Source: Herbivorax alkaliphila
Lineage (GTDB): Bacteria; Bacillota; Clostridia; Acetivibrionales; Acetivibrionaceae
Assembly (NCBI RefSeq): GCF_030848475.1
Contig: NZ_JAVDDS010000027.1
Location: 1 to 55,614, forward strand
DNA length: 55,614 nucleotides
Reading direction: 5' to 3'
The translations under genes were made by a program, and so were the position numbers. Below, piece after piece: positions 7,751-16,553 of the stretch. Within the stretch, counting starts at the first letter, position 1. Each line of letters begins with the position of its first letter. The notes under the pieces are model-generated. The model ran no database searches. It saw nothing but the letters and a program-made list of their open reading frames with translations, and was not told the origin of the DNA.

Positions 7751-8887
7751 ATGAATAAAAAAGTTACAGGATTGTTTTTAACAATACCATTAGTGTTAAC
7801 CATTACAACTGTTTTGGCAGTTGAAAGTAATATGTTTTCTAATATAGAGATGTTTCAAAATATGGCTTTAGAAAATAGCAGGCAATCAACAATTGATGAC
7901 TTACAGATAGAGTCTAAAGAAAGTGCATTAGAGGATGCAGTGGATGATGCCAAGTTTTTAACTCCTTCAAGGTCTAGAAGTCAAAGATACGATAATCAAA
8001 TACAAAGTAAAGTAGATCCATTTAGGGCAGAGGTAGATCTTGAATATGCAAAAAGAGAAAAGGAAAAAAATGAAGAGGACTTAAGGCGTAAAGTTTATAA
8101 GGCTGGACTTGATGTACTAATTCAGGAAAAGGAAATAGAGCTTGAGTCAGAAAAACTTGATATGTTAGAAGAAAAATATCAAATGGCAGAGACTAGACAT
8201 AAAGAAGGGAAAAAAACTGATAATGATTTTCATGATGCCCAGTTTGCAGTAAGCTCAAAAAAAATTGATTTAAATAAAGCTGAAAAAAATATGGAAGCAT
8301 TAAATCTTGAATTAAAGAGACTTTTAAATGTTGAGATGGACGATTCTCCAATAGATATAGAAGATCAGCTTGTTTTCAATCCAATGATTGGGTTGGACGC
8401 TGATATTGACATGGTTATTTTACAAAACACGGATGAGGCTGTTGATGTTAATACGGTAATAGAACAGGCTATGGAAAAAAGTCTGGAGTTTTATAGGGCA
8501 AGTAAAGATGTAAAGATACAGCAAATGATTATGGAGATTTCAGAAGATATTTTTGAAGAGGAGCATCCAACATACAAAGAAGATGTTTTAGACTTAGAAA
8601 TTGCAAAAATCAATTTAGAAGATACTAAAACAAACATTCTAGTACAGGTTAAAAACAAATACAATGATTTAATAACTGAAGAAGAAAATGTTGATTTAGC
8701 TATGCACTGGGCAGATGTGCAAAAGGAGAAGTTTGAGGCAGAAAAGCTTAAGTTTGAAAAAGGCATAATAAGCAGGGAAGAGCTTCTTAATGCAAAAGAG
8801 GGTTATATTGAAGCAATTTATGATAAATATGCTGCTATACATAGTTACAATGTTATAAAAGATGAGTTTGAAGCGTTATATAAGTAA
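7751..8887 (+). CDS. TolC-like exported coiled-coil protein 2
   Basis: A 378-residue secreted protein with a signal peptide (about residues 1-23) and long coiled-coil segments at about 100-200 and 275-375. Units such as MAETRHKEGKKTDNDFHDAQ and KLKFEKGIISREELLNA correspond to the two TolC-family hairpins. It is strongly acidic. I place the start at the ATG at 7751, 7 nt after AAAGGTGAG; a GTG at 7742 lies inside that ribosome site. It pairs with the upstream TolC-like gene but the two are only distantly alike, so they may form a mixed assembly. No membrane-fusion or RND/ABC partner is adjacent. Confidence 0.68.
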   Translation: MNKKVTGLFLTIPLVLTITTVLAVESNMFSNIEMFQNMALENSRQSTIDDLQIESKESALEDAVDDAKFLTPSRSRSQRYDNQIQSKVDPFRAEVDLEYAKREKEKNEEDLRRKVYKAGLDVLIQEKEIELESEKLDMLEEKYQMAETRHKEGKKTDNDFHDAQFAVSSKKIDLNKAEKNMEALNLELKRLLNVEMDDSPIDIEDQLVFNPMIGLDADIDMVILQNTDEAVDVNTVIEQAMEKSLEFYRASKDVKIQQMIMEISEDIFEEEHPTYKEDVLDLEIAKINLEDTKTNILVQVKNKYNDLITEEENVDLAMHWADVQKEKFEAEKLKFEKGIISREELLNAKEGYIEAIYDKYAAIHSYNVIKDEFEALYK

Positions 8888-8981
8888 CTTATTGTTAGGG
8901 AAGCTAGCATATATAGACTTGCTCTTAAAGATAAATATATCTTTAGGTGGATTTAAAAAATTTATAAAGTTTTCAAAATAG

Positions 8982-9009
8982 AAAGAAGGGGGCACAAGCC
9001 CCCTTCTTT
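8982..9009. terminator. Bidirectional terminator between TolC-like and PBP genes
   Basis: A 12-bp perfect stem (8982-8993 / 8998-9009) with a 4-nt loop and a GC-rich inner half, followed by a T-run. It lies between two convergent genes and can end transcription from both sides. Confidence 0.85.
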
Positions 9010-9017
9010 TTATAAAT

Positions 9018-11495
9018 CTAATTGTCTGAATGGTTATCATTTTCGTCGTTGTCTGCATTATCTCTATCATTTCGATCTTCCTGATTGTTTGAGAATCCAT
9101 TTTGACGACTACGGTTATCACCATTGTCATCATCATTATCATCTTCATCTTCATCATTATCATTATTTCTTCTAAAAAGGGCAAATGGATCATCGTGTTC
9201 TGGGCAGTAGTCAGTAGGAACTTCGTAGATACTATCTTCTACCTCTGCAAAGTCACTTGGATTTACAGGTACAGGACGTCTTACAAATACCCTTTCAGTT
9301 GTAGAAGATGGAGGACAATAGTGGGAAGCTAAATAAGGTCTTCCATCTTCGTCAATGTGTTCTTCGCATACATTTACTTTAACGTGTACATTACATTCAT
9401 CCCTAGGCTCAGTTCCTGCTATGAAAATTTCCGTTTTGACTGTAGAACCACTAGGATCTTGAGAGCACAATTCTGACACAAGCTTACCAGATTTAGTACA
9501 AATAGTTTCACGGACAATTCCAGGAGGTTCTTCAAATTGCTTTACTTCTAAATTCTCATGAACGTTCTTCATGACATCATGCCATATGGCGTTAGCTCTA
9601 CCTTGTTCAGAGCTTTCTATACTGGTGTTCTGGTCATATCCATACCAAGTTGCACCAACATAATAAGGAGAATATCCAACAAACCATTTATCATAGTTTT
9701 TACTTGTAGTACCTGTCTTACCAGCTAAAGGCATTTCGTTTGAAAATCTAGCTGCCCCACCAGTACCGTATGTCATTACATCTTTCATCATATCAGTCAT
9801 AATAAAAGCGGTTGTTTCATCGTATACTATAGTGCTTTCAGGTTTGTTTTCAAGCAAAACATCTCCGTTTATATCTAAAACTTTTGTATAAGTAACAGGT
9901 TCAAAATAAAGTCCTTTATTTGCAAATGGGACATATGAAGCAGCCAACTGAAGAGGATTTATTCCATCACGAGGCCCTCCCAAAGCTATTGATAAATATG
10001 TTTCATCAGTTCTATCAATTCCTGCTTTCTTTAAATAGTCAAGTGCTATTTCAGGCTCTAAATATTCATCCCATACCCTTGCAGCCGACACGTTAAATGA
10101 TCGTGCCAGAGCATATCTAGCGGTACTTAGTCCAGTATAATTCCAACTGTAATTACGTGGATACCTTTCGGTCTCGTCTGATGGGTTAAGATACACTGGT
10201 ATATTATCTATAGCTGTTGCAGCAGTTATTTTTCTCTCATTAATTGCAGGACCGTATACTACAGGGGATTTAAAAGTAGAACCAGGCTGTCTTTTAACTT
10301 GAGAACTTGAAGCTCTGTTTAGTGGTGACCCTATTTTTTCACCAGCACCTCCGTATAGAGCTTTAATATGACCATTTGTAGGGTCGATGATAGTCATAGC
10401 AGCTTGAGGAGGCATGGAAGTTGTAGTATTTACGTTTGTAAAGTGTTCTTCTGAAAGAAATACCTCATCCATTGCCTGTTGAATTGTGGGATCTACAGTG
10501 GTATGTATTTCTACTCCACCATTATAAATAGTTCTGTAGGCTGATTCTCTAGAATGTCCTTCTTCCATAAGGTCATTCATAACATCTGTAATAACCTGAT
10601 CAACAAAATATGATTGGTTTGTGATAACATCAGCTGAACGCCTGTTAGAATCTGCATACTGAAGTTCCTCATTTTTTGCCTGTTTATATTCATCTTCAGT
10701 TATGTATTCAAGTTCGTGCATTACACTTAATATTAATTCCTGACGTTCTTTATTATTTTCCCTTCCACTTGTAGTAAATGGGTCGTAGTATGCCGGGCTT
10801 CTAGTTATGCCGGCTAAAGTTGCTGATTCTGCAAGAGTAAGCTCGCTTACATCTTTGTCAAAGTATGTTCTAGACGCAGATTGAACTCCATAACAGTTTT
10901 GTGCTAGATAAACTAAATTCAAGTAAAGTTCCAGTATTTGATCTTTACTTAAATTTTGTTCTAAATGCATGGCTATCCACCATTCCTGTACTTTACGTTC
11001 CACAGATCTTTCGTCATTTCCAGTAATATTTTTAATAACCTGCTGAGTAATTGTACTGGCACCATGAGAGCCTCCTGAAGTTACCGCACTGGCTATTCTT
11101 CTATAATCTATGCCTGGATGCTCAAAGAAGCGTCTATCCTCTATAGCAATAAAGGCATTTTTCAAATCATCAGGAATATCTCTAAGGTCAACCATTTCTC
11201 TGTTTTTAGATCCCTGAAGTGGAACGATAATTTCTCCATTGGTGTCATAGACATGAGATGTAAATCCATCTAATGTCAATTGATCAGGAGTTAATTTTTC
11301 CGCACTTTGAATATATGCAAAACCCACACCTCCTGCAACTCCAGCCAATGAGAATGATATGGTAACGCAAATTAATAGTAACATTTTAAAAACTAAAAAA
11401 GAAAACCTAAAGGCAAATTTTACAATCTTCTTTTTGTTGCTTTTACGTTTCCTATTGGAAGTATTTTTAGACTTCATAAAATTATTCTCCTCCAT
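9018..11495 (-). CDS. Class A penicillin-binding protein (transglycosylase/transpeptidase) with acidic tail
   Basis: A bifunctional peptidoglycan synthase of 825 residues, anchored by one N-terminal membrane helix (about 33-60) after a Lys/Arg-rich cytoplasmic stretch. The GT51 glycosyltransferase domain has the catalytic Glu in IAIEDRRFFEHPG (E119) and GASTITQQ (145-152). The transpeptidase domain has STFK (S406-K409), SFN (466-468) and KTG (593-595). After a Cys-containing linker (about 665-725) the last 60 or so residues are almost only Asp, Asn, Glu and Arg, a low-complexity acidic tail outside the cell. A GGAGGA-type site precedes the ATG. The gene stands alone between a terminator and a divergent XRE regulator. 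Confidence 0.93.
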   Translation of the reverse strand: MEENNFMKSKNTSNRKRKSNKKKIVKFAFRFSFLVFKMLLLICVTISFSLAGVAGGVGFAYIQSAEKLTPDQLTLDGFTSHVYDTNGEIIVPLQGSKNREMVDLRDIPDDLKNAFIAIEDRRFFEHPGIDYRRIASAVTSGGSHGASTITQQVIKNITGNDERSVERKVQEWWIAMHLEQNLSKDQILELYLNLVYLAQNCYGVQSASRTYFDKDVSELTLAESATLAGITRSPAYYDPFTTSGRENNKERQELILSVMHELEYITEDEYKQAKNEELQYADSNRRSADVITNQSYFVDQVITDVMNDLMEEGHSRESAYRTIYNGGVEIHTTVDPTIQQAMDEVFLSEEHFTNVNTTTSMPPQAAMTIIDPTNGHIKALYGGAGEKIGSPLNRASSSQVKRQPGSTFKSPVVYGPAINERKITAATAIDNIPVYLNPSDETERYPRNYSWNYTGLSTARYALARSFNVSAARVWDEYLEPEIALDYLKKAGIDRTDETYLSIALGGPRDGINPLQLAASYVPFANKGLYFEPVTYTKVLDINGDVLLENKPESTIVYDETTAFIMTDMMKDVMTYGTGGAARFSNEMPLAGKTGTTSKNYDKWFVGYSPYYVGATWYGYDQNTSIESSEQGRANAIWHDVMKNVHENLEVKQFEEPPGIVRETICTKSGKLVSELCSQDPSGSTVKTEIFIAGTEPRDECNVHVKVNVCEEHIDEDGRPYLASHYCPPSSTTERVFVRRPVPVNPSDFAEVEDSIYEVPTDYCPEHDDPFALFRRNNDNDEDEDDNDDDNGDNRSRQNGFSNNQEDRNDRDNADNDENDNHSDN

Positions 11496-11748
11496 ATTTA
11501 AAAATTTTATAAGTTTTTAGCAACAATCACGTCAGTTTCAGCTGATATTTATTTTGGCTTCTTACATTATAACATATAAATACTGATATTGAGAATAAAA
11601 AAAACTGTCATATTTATTCTTCACATAAATTATATCACTAAAATTTTTATTTAATATTGAAAAAAAATATAATATTGTATAAACTTATACTAGTGGTGTT
11701 TAATAAGTATCTTTTTACTCAAAATAAAAAGCCTAAAGAGGTGTCAAT

Positions 11749-12204
11749 ATGGAAATTAAAGTTGGTGAGCTTATAAAGGCTAAGAGAGAAGAGAAAAAAT
11801 ATTCTCTTGTAAATTTTGCTCAAATTGTTGGAATAACGCCGGGTTATCTTTCACAAATTGAAAATGGATACAAGAAAAATCCTAAATTAGAAATATTGTT
11901 AAAAATAATAAAAGAGCTTGAAATTGATTTAGATATGCTTTTGGGTTTAGAAAATTCAAAGGAAAATTTAAATTTTATAATTCCACCTCTTTTAAAGCTT
12001 ATTTTAGCAAAAGAGAGAAACTCTAAGGTGTTAGAGCATAAAGAAGTGCAAAAAAAAATGTGTGATATTATTGACAAATCACTAGAGTGTAAATATCTTA
12101 TAGAAAATGAAGAATTATATCATTTATTTTTAGAAGATATTTATATCCAGATTGAAACTATTTTAAAAAGATATATGGCATTTCAAATTATCAAAAAACT
12201 TTAA
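11749..12204 (+). CDS. XRE family helix-turn-helix regulator
   Basis: A 151-residue protein with an N-terminal Cro/CI-type HTH at about residues 6-62 (IKAKREEKKYSLVNFAQ, then ITPGYLSQIENG as recognition helix) and a C-terminal helical region with no sensory motif I can name. It resembles SinR/SlrR-like small regulators in layout. AAAGAGGTG lies before the ATG. It is divergent from the PBP gene and upstream of the sporulation gene yunB, so it may act on either; the target is not visible. The 250-bp gap upstream is very AT-rich and I could not settle on one promoter. Confidence 0.78.
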   Translation: MEIKVGELIKAKREEKKYSLVNFAQIVGITPGYLSQIENGYKKNPKLEILLKIIKELEIDLDMLLGLENSKENLNFIIPPLLKLILAKERNSKVLEHKEVQKKMCDIIDKSLECKYLIENEELYHLFLEDIYIQIETILKRYMAFQIIKKL

Positions 12205-12267
12205 ATAAATATTTTCACAAAACGACCCTTTATTATCATATATATAATTGGTGAGGAGGGTTTTTTT

Positions 12268-12957
12268 ATGAAAAGAAGAAAAAAAACCAATCTTTATAAT
12301 AGATTGTGGTATGCTAGAAGAAATAGGCGGAGATTACATAGTTATGCCTTTCCTTTAATCACGCTGGCTATAGTTATTTTGATTTTTCTATATGTAGAAA
12401 ATATTATTAGCTCAAGCTTTATGGAATTTTCTGATCATAAGGTAAAGTCAATAATAAATAATTCTGTAGCCAGAGCCGTTTATGATAACTTTCCTGAAGA
12501 AATAGATTATGAAGAAATTGTAAAAATTAATAAAGATGAGTTTAAAAAAATCAACTCAATACAGACAGATGTCGGAAAACTAAATAGAATATTTTCTGAA
12601 GTTACGCTTGATATTCAAGAGCAGTTAGATTCAATAGGTGATGAAAAAATTGGAATTCCTGTTGGAGTTGTTACAGGTAATTCAATTTTTTCTGCAAGAG
12701 GACCACGTGTAAATATTAAAATAATACCTGCAGGAAGCGTAGAAACAGACTTTAGATCAGAATTTGTTAGTGCAGGTATTAATCAGACAAAACATCGTAT
12801 ATATTTCCTTGTTGAGACTAAAGTTGGTATAGCTGTACCATTTACAGAGCAAACAACTAAAGTAACGACAAGCATTCCTATAGCCGAAACTGTTATTGTA
12901 GGAGATGTTCCCCAATATTACATGAATTTTGAAGGCATTGAGAAAATATTAGATTAA
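12268..12957 (+). CDS. yunB: Sporulation protein YunB
   Basis: A 229-residue protein matching the YunB family in length and landmarks: a basic N-terminus, one membrane helix (about 27-47), then a soluble domain containing NNSVARAVYD, IGIPVGVVTGNSIFSARGP and a C-terminal VPFTEQTTKVTTSIPIAETVI stretch shared with the family. In Bacillus it belongs to the mother-cell sigma-E regulon and is needed for normal sporulation; the mechanism is not known. GAGGAGGG lies before the ATG. This is the clearest sign that the organism forms spores. A sigma-E promoter was looked for upstream but not convincingly found. Confidence 0.85.
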   Translation: MKRRKKTNLYNRLWYARRNRRRLHSYAFPLITLAIVILIFLYVENIISSSFMEFSDHKVKSIINNSVARAVYDNFPEEIDYEEIVKINKDEFKKINSIQTDVGKLNRIFSEVTLDIQEQLDSIGDEKIGIPVGVVTGNSIFSARGPRVNIKIIPAGSVETDFRSEFVSAGINQTKHRIYFLVETKVGIAVPFTEQTTKVTTSIPIAETVIVGDVPQYYMNFEGIEKILD

Positions 12958-12973
12958 TTATCTGCGATAAAAA

Positions 12974-13414
12974 TTATTTTTTTTCAGAAGATACAGTGTT
13001 TTTAGTTTTTTTCTGACTGTTTTTTTTAGAGTCATTATCTTGTTTTTCTATCATTTTACATTTGCCTTCAAACACACTTCCTTCAGAAGTTATAAGGTTT
13101 TGAACTAAAATATCACCATAGAGTTTTGCAGTAGGCAGAGCATTTAACAGACCATTTGCTTCTATGTTTCCTTCTACTTTGCCAGAAAGAAAAACATCAT
13201 TTGCAAAAACATTTCCGATAATCTCTGAGTCTTTTCCTATATATACATCTCCATTAACTTTTAATTCTCCTTGTACTTTTCCATCAATCCTGATTGTACC
13301 CTCTGTCTTAATGTTACCTTGAAAAGTTGTGTTTTTACCTATAAGGGTATCAAATTTATCAGGTGACTTAATATCTTTTTTATCAAACACACTTAGACCT
13401 CCTAATTTATGCAA
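12974..13414 (-). CDS. Bactofilin family cytoskeletal protein
   Basis: A 146-residue polymer-forming protein. The central domain (about 18-115) is a right-handed beta-helix seen as repeated hydrophobic hexads around conserved Gly (for example IRIDGKVQGELKVNGDVYIGKDSEI and VFLSGKVEGNIEA), flanked by a short N-terminal segment and a Lys/Ser-rich disordered tail. Bactofilins form filaments at the membrane and position wall enzymes. It lies 75 bp downstream of an M23 peptidase gene on the same strand, the widespread bactofilin/LytM pairing, so the two probably shape the wall together. An AGGAGGT site is present before the ATG. Confidence 0.88.
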   Translation of the reverse strand: MHKLGGLSVFDKKDIKSPDKFDTLIGKNTTFQGNIKTEGTIRIDGKVQGELKVNGDVYIGKDSEIIGNVFANDVFLSGKVEGNIEANGLLNALPTAKLYGDILVQNLITSEGSVFEGKCKMIEKQDNDSKKNSQKKTKNTVSSEKK

Positions 13415-13488
13415 TTAATAAATTTTTAAATACATTGTCCCTTTATTTTTAAGGATTTATCTTAATCCAGCTTTTGAACAAATAGATT

Positions 13489-14412
13489 TTACATTGGATC
13501 TAAATATTCCATAGGATCTATTGCAGTATCGTTAACTCGTATCTCAAAATGCAAATGATTTCCAGTGCTTCTTCCAGTACTTCCAACGTGAGCTATAACA
13601 TCGCCTTTGCTGACTGTTTCCCCTACGTTAACGAGAAGTTCTGAACAATGGGCATAGAGTGTTGTTATGCCGCGACCATGATCAACTATTACAGTTTTTC
13701 CATAATTGCCATGCCAGTCTGATAAAATCACTCTTCCATCGGCAGAAGACTTAATTTCACGACCGTGGGGAGCTGATATATCAATCCCGTGATGAAATCT
13801 TCTAGTAAAACTTATAGGATCCGTTCTATATCCAAAACCTGAAGATACACTGCCAGTTGTAGGCCATAAAGTAGGGACGACGTTCATATACTCTGATAGT
13901 TTTTCCTGTGTATTTTCTAAATCAGTTGCAATTTCAGGTTCAGAATGATTTATTTTTTCTAAATCCTCTAATATTGACTTAAGCTTGCTTGCATCTTCTA
14001 CAAATTCACGATCACTGCGTCCAGAAGACCTGCTGGCAACAACATTATCCATGTTTTCTTCTATGTAAGTATGTGTTAAATCCTTATATAAAGATTTAAA
14101 CTCCTCAGTCATTTTACTTTGAGTGACTCTTTGTCGTTCAAGTTCAGATATTTCATTTTCATTTTCTTCTATCAAAAGTGCCTGTTGTTCGCCTAGTTTG
14201 TTTGCCTGAGCTATTTCACTATGTAAATTTTCGTTTTCACTAATAAGTGATGAAACAGTGAGGCTAGTGCATATAATGATTGTAGCAATAATTGTTCCAA
14301 GAGCCATAAGTTTATATTTTATTGCTGATATTTTAAATACTTTAATATCATTTGTTGAATGTGGTACCAACATAATGGACCAATATCGTCTTTCTTTTTT
14401 TCTCCTTTTCAT
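13489..14412 (-). CDS. M23 (LytM) family metallopeptidase, membrane-anchored
   Basis: A peptidoglycan endopeptidase of 307 residues: basic N-terminus, membrane helix (about 33-55), coiled coil (about 57-110), then the LytM domain (about 185-300). Zinc ligands and catalytic residues are intact: H207 and D211 in HHGID, H255 in LYAHC, and H286-x-H288 in HLHFE. The domain would face the wall. Its partner, the bactofilin downstream, probably controls where it cuts. The coiled coil upstream of LytM is like that of divisome- or shape-related members. Start ATG with an AAGG-rich leader. Confidence 0.9.
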   Translation of the reverse strand: MKRRKKERRYWSIMLVPHSTNDIKVFKISAIKYKLMALGTIIATIIICTSLTVSSLISENENLHSEIAQANKLGEQQALLIEENENEISELERQRVTQSKMTEEFKSLYKDLTHTYIEENMDNVVASRSSGRSDREFVEDASKLKSILEDLEKINHSEPEIATDLENTQEKLSEYMNVVPTLWPTTGSVSSGFGYRTDPISFTRRFHHGIDISAPHGREIKSSADGRVILSDWHGNYGKTVIVDHGRGITTLYAHCSELLVNVGETVSKGDVIAHVGSTGRSTGNHLHFEIRVNDTAIDPMEYLDPM

Positions 14413-14786
14413 AACTACCGCCTTCTTCGATATTATTATGCATCGCTAATTATTATACCATTGTATAATGATAAAAGTAAGTGTTAATTTAAATTTTAAC
14501 AAAAAATATTTTTATTTATCATTATTATTTGTTAATAATTTCTTAATATACTTATATTATCTACAAAAAAATGAGTTTAATTCAATTATTGAGTTTAGGC
14601 TTTCACGGGTGTGTAATTTCCTAAAGCTTTTATGCTTAGTTAAAATAGAGGACTTTACTGAATTACAAGCTTTATAAAATGTAGACAAATAAAAAGCAAC
14701 ATGATAAAATTTAGTAAAATAAAAGATTAAAAATGTAGGGGAAAACCTAAGGAATGGCTAAGTAATAAATTTTAGGAGAATTATAG
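14413..14786 (+). other. 374-bp intergenic leader of the cobalamin cluster
   Basis: Divergent region between the M23 gene and cbiC. A possible promoter is TTGTTA (14529-14534) with TATATT (14553-14558), which would give a leader of about 220 nt. I looked for the cobalamin riboswitch landmarks (the GCCACTG box and the GGGAA...GGTGAAA pattern that are clear at 52283-52437) and did not find them here. A weak hairpin around 14622-14640 is the only structure noted. Confidence 0.4.
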
Positions 14787-15416
14787 ATGATTGATGATAT
14801 AAAAATTGTAGCACCTGGGGATATAGAAAAAAGGAGTTTTGAGATAATATCCGAATTAATAGGAAATAGAGAACTTAATTCATTACAAGAACCTGTAATT
14901 AAAAGAGTTATACATACTACGGCAGATTTTGAGTATCTAGATACCTTGAAAATTAGTGAAAATGCTTTAGAAAAAGGTATAGAATCCATTAAATCAGGAT
15001 GTAGTATTGTCACCGATACTAAAATGGCACAGGCAGGTATAAATAAAAGAGTTTTAAAAAATTTTGATGGCAAAGTAGTGTGCTATATGGATAATGAGGA
15101 AATTGCTGCTACTGCTAAAGAGCGAAATGTCACAAGGGCTTCAATTTCCATGGAGACTGCTGCAAAGGATGAAAATAATCGGATATTTGTTGTTGGAAAT
15201 GCTCCAACAGCTTTAATAAAGTTATATGAACTTATAAAAGAAGGAAGTGTAAGACCTTCTTTGGTGATAGGAGTACCTGTTGGATTTGTTAATGTGGTAG
15301 AATCAAAGGAGCTCATTAAAAAGGCAGGAGTGCCCTTTATAATTTCAGAGGGAAGAAAAGGTGGAAGTAATGTAGCAGCATCAATAATAAATGCTATTTT
15401 ATACATGGTCAGGTGA
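14787..15416 (+). CDS. cbiC: Cobalt-precorrin-8 methylmutase
   Basis: Moves the C11 methyl group to C12 in cobalt-precorrin-8, giving cobyrinic acid. The 209-residue protein has the catalytic His at position 43 (VIHTTADF), as in CobH/CbiC, plus VGNAPTALIKL and the C-terminal VGVPVGFVNVVESKE and EGRKGGSN motifs. Start ATG after TTTAGGAG. It is the first gene of the cluster and is separated from cbiD by 6 bp, so the two are co-transcribed and probably coupled. Confidence 0.94.
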   Translation: MIDDIKIVAPGDIEKRSFEIISELIGNRELNSLQEPVIKRVIHTTADFEYLDTLKISENALEKGIESIKSGCSIVTDTKMAQAGINKRVLKNFDGKVVCYMDNEEIAATAKERNVTRASISMETAAKDENNRIFVVGNAPTALIKLYELIKEGSVRPSLVIGVPVGFVNVVESKELIKKAGVPFIISEGRKGGSNVAASIINAILYMVR

Positions 15417-15422
15417 TGTTTT

Positions 15423-16514
15423 GTGGGTGTTTACCATACTGTTAATAGAAAAAAACACAAAAAAGGTTTTACAACAGGAGCTTGTGTTGCAGCGGCAGCA
15501 AAGGCTTCTGTGATGATGCTTTATAACAGGAATAAAATTTTTAAGGTAACTATCGATACACCTTCTGGACTAAATCTTACACTTCCAATTTCAGATATTT
15601 CTCTTTTTGAACAAAGTGCAGAATGTGCTGTAACAAAAGATGGTGGTGATGATCCGGACGTTACTACAGGACTTAAGATTTTTGCAAAGGTTCGTATAAA
15701 TAGTAATAACAATATAAGTATTAATGCTGGCGAAGGTGTGGGTATAGTTACATTGCCCGGACTTAAAATTCCTGTGGGAAAACCTGCTATAAATCCTGTT
15801 CCAATGGAAATGATAAAAAAAGAGGTAAGAGAGGTGCTTCCTGATGGAATGGGAGCAGATATTGTTGTAAGAATTCCAGGAGGGGAAGAAATAGCAAAGA
15901 AGACATACAATCCAAAGCTTGGAATTAGGGGTGGGATTTCAATTTTAGGAACAAAAGGCATTGTTGAGCCAATGTCTCAGGAGGCTTGGAAGGAAGCACT
16001 TTCATTAGAGATTGATGTTGCAGCTGCCAAAGGAATAAAGGAGCTTTACTTTACATTTGGAAATCACGGTAGAGATTTTGTTAAAGATGAATTTGGAATA
16101 GGTGATGAGTATATTATTACCATGAGTAATTTTGTTGGTTTTATGCTGGATAAAGCTTTAGAAAACAATATAAAAAAAGTGGTTGTTGTAGGACATATGG
16201 GAAAGCTTATTAAAGTTTCAGCAGGTATATTTAATACTCATAGCAGTGTGGCGGATGCAAGAATGGAAATTTTAGTTGCCTATGCAGCATTAGAAGGTGC
16301 ACCAAAAGATTTGACACATAGAATATATGAATGTAAAACTACAGATGCTGCGGCAGATATTATAGATAGATATGGTATAACAAAAGTATATGAAAAAATA
16401 GCAGAAAACACGGTGAGAAGGTGTTCTCAACATGTTTTTAACAAAATAGAAATTAGTGCTGTATTATTCAAAGAAGACAAAGACAAGGGGACGGTTCTCT
16501 TGTCTCAAAAATAA
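15423..16514 (+). CDS. cbiD: Cobalt-precorrin-5B C1-methyltransferase
   Basis: Methylates C1 of cobalt-precorrin-5B in the anaerobic route. The family signature KGFTTGACVAAAAKA is at about residues 14-28, followed by TKDGGDDPDVT and the C-terminal HSSVADARMEILVAYAALEG. Start GTG with AGGTGATG upstream. The last 11 residues (353-363, KDKGTVLLSQK) and the stop codon are supplied by a palindromic repeat element (16479-16541), so the native C-terminus has been replaced or extended. This region is normally variable in the family, so activity is probably kept. It is followed by cbiET. Confidence 0.93.
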   Translation: MGVYHTVNRKKHKKGFTTGACVAAAAKASVMMLYNRNKIFKVTIDTPSGLNLTLPISDISLFEQSAECAVTKDGGDDPDVTTGLKIFAKVRINSNNNISINAGEGVGIVTLPGLKIPVGKPAINPVPMEMIKKEVREVLPDGMGADIVVRIPGGEEIAKKTYNPKLGIRGGISILGTKGIVEPMSQEAWKEALSLEIDVAAAKGIKELYFTFGNHGRDFVKDEFGIGDEYIITMSNFVGFMLDKALENNIKKVVVVGHMGKLIKVSAGIFNTHSSVADARMEILVAYAALEGAPKDLTHRIYECKTTDAAADIIDRYGITKVYEKIAENTVRRCSQHVFNKIEISAVLFKEDKDKGTVLLSQK

Positions 16515-16541
16515 AGACAGGAGAACCGTCCCCTTGTCTTT
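16479..16541 (+). repeat. Palindromic repeat of GGGGACGGTTCT family across cbiD stop
   Basis: Arms 16479-16505 and 16515-16541 pair over 27 positions (one G-U), with a 9-nt loop. The left arm is read as cbiD codons 353-361, and the stop TAA is in the loop. The right arm fills the gap before the cbiET ribosome site. Same core as 943-1010. Confidence 0.88.
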
Positions 16542-16553
16542 TGGGGGATAAAT

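Noticed and set aside
9102-9332. Plus-strand frame rich in Ile and Thr opposite the PBP tail
   Set aside because: It is the antisense of the Asp/Asn repeat tail of the PBP and has no ribosome site.
11496-11748. Promoter pair in the PBP/XRE divergent region
   Set aside because: Several TATAAT/TATACT-like boxes are present but none had a -35 box at a fitting distance, so no call was made.
12205-12267. Sigma-E promoter before yunB
   Set aside because: CATATATATA is a possible -10 but no matching -35 was found at 13-15 bp; AT-richness makes chance matches likely.
14468-14677. 69-residue plus-strand frame before cbiC
   Set aside because: AT-rich, no ribosome site, Leu/Phe/Lys/Asn-dominated composition expected by chance, and it overlaps the likely leader.
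15521-15961. Minus-strand 146-residue frame opposite cbiD
   Set aside because: Pro/Ser/Ile-rich antisense of a conserved enzyme gene; typical shadow frame.
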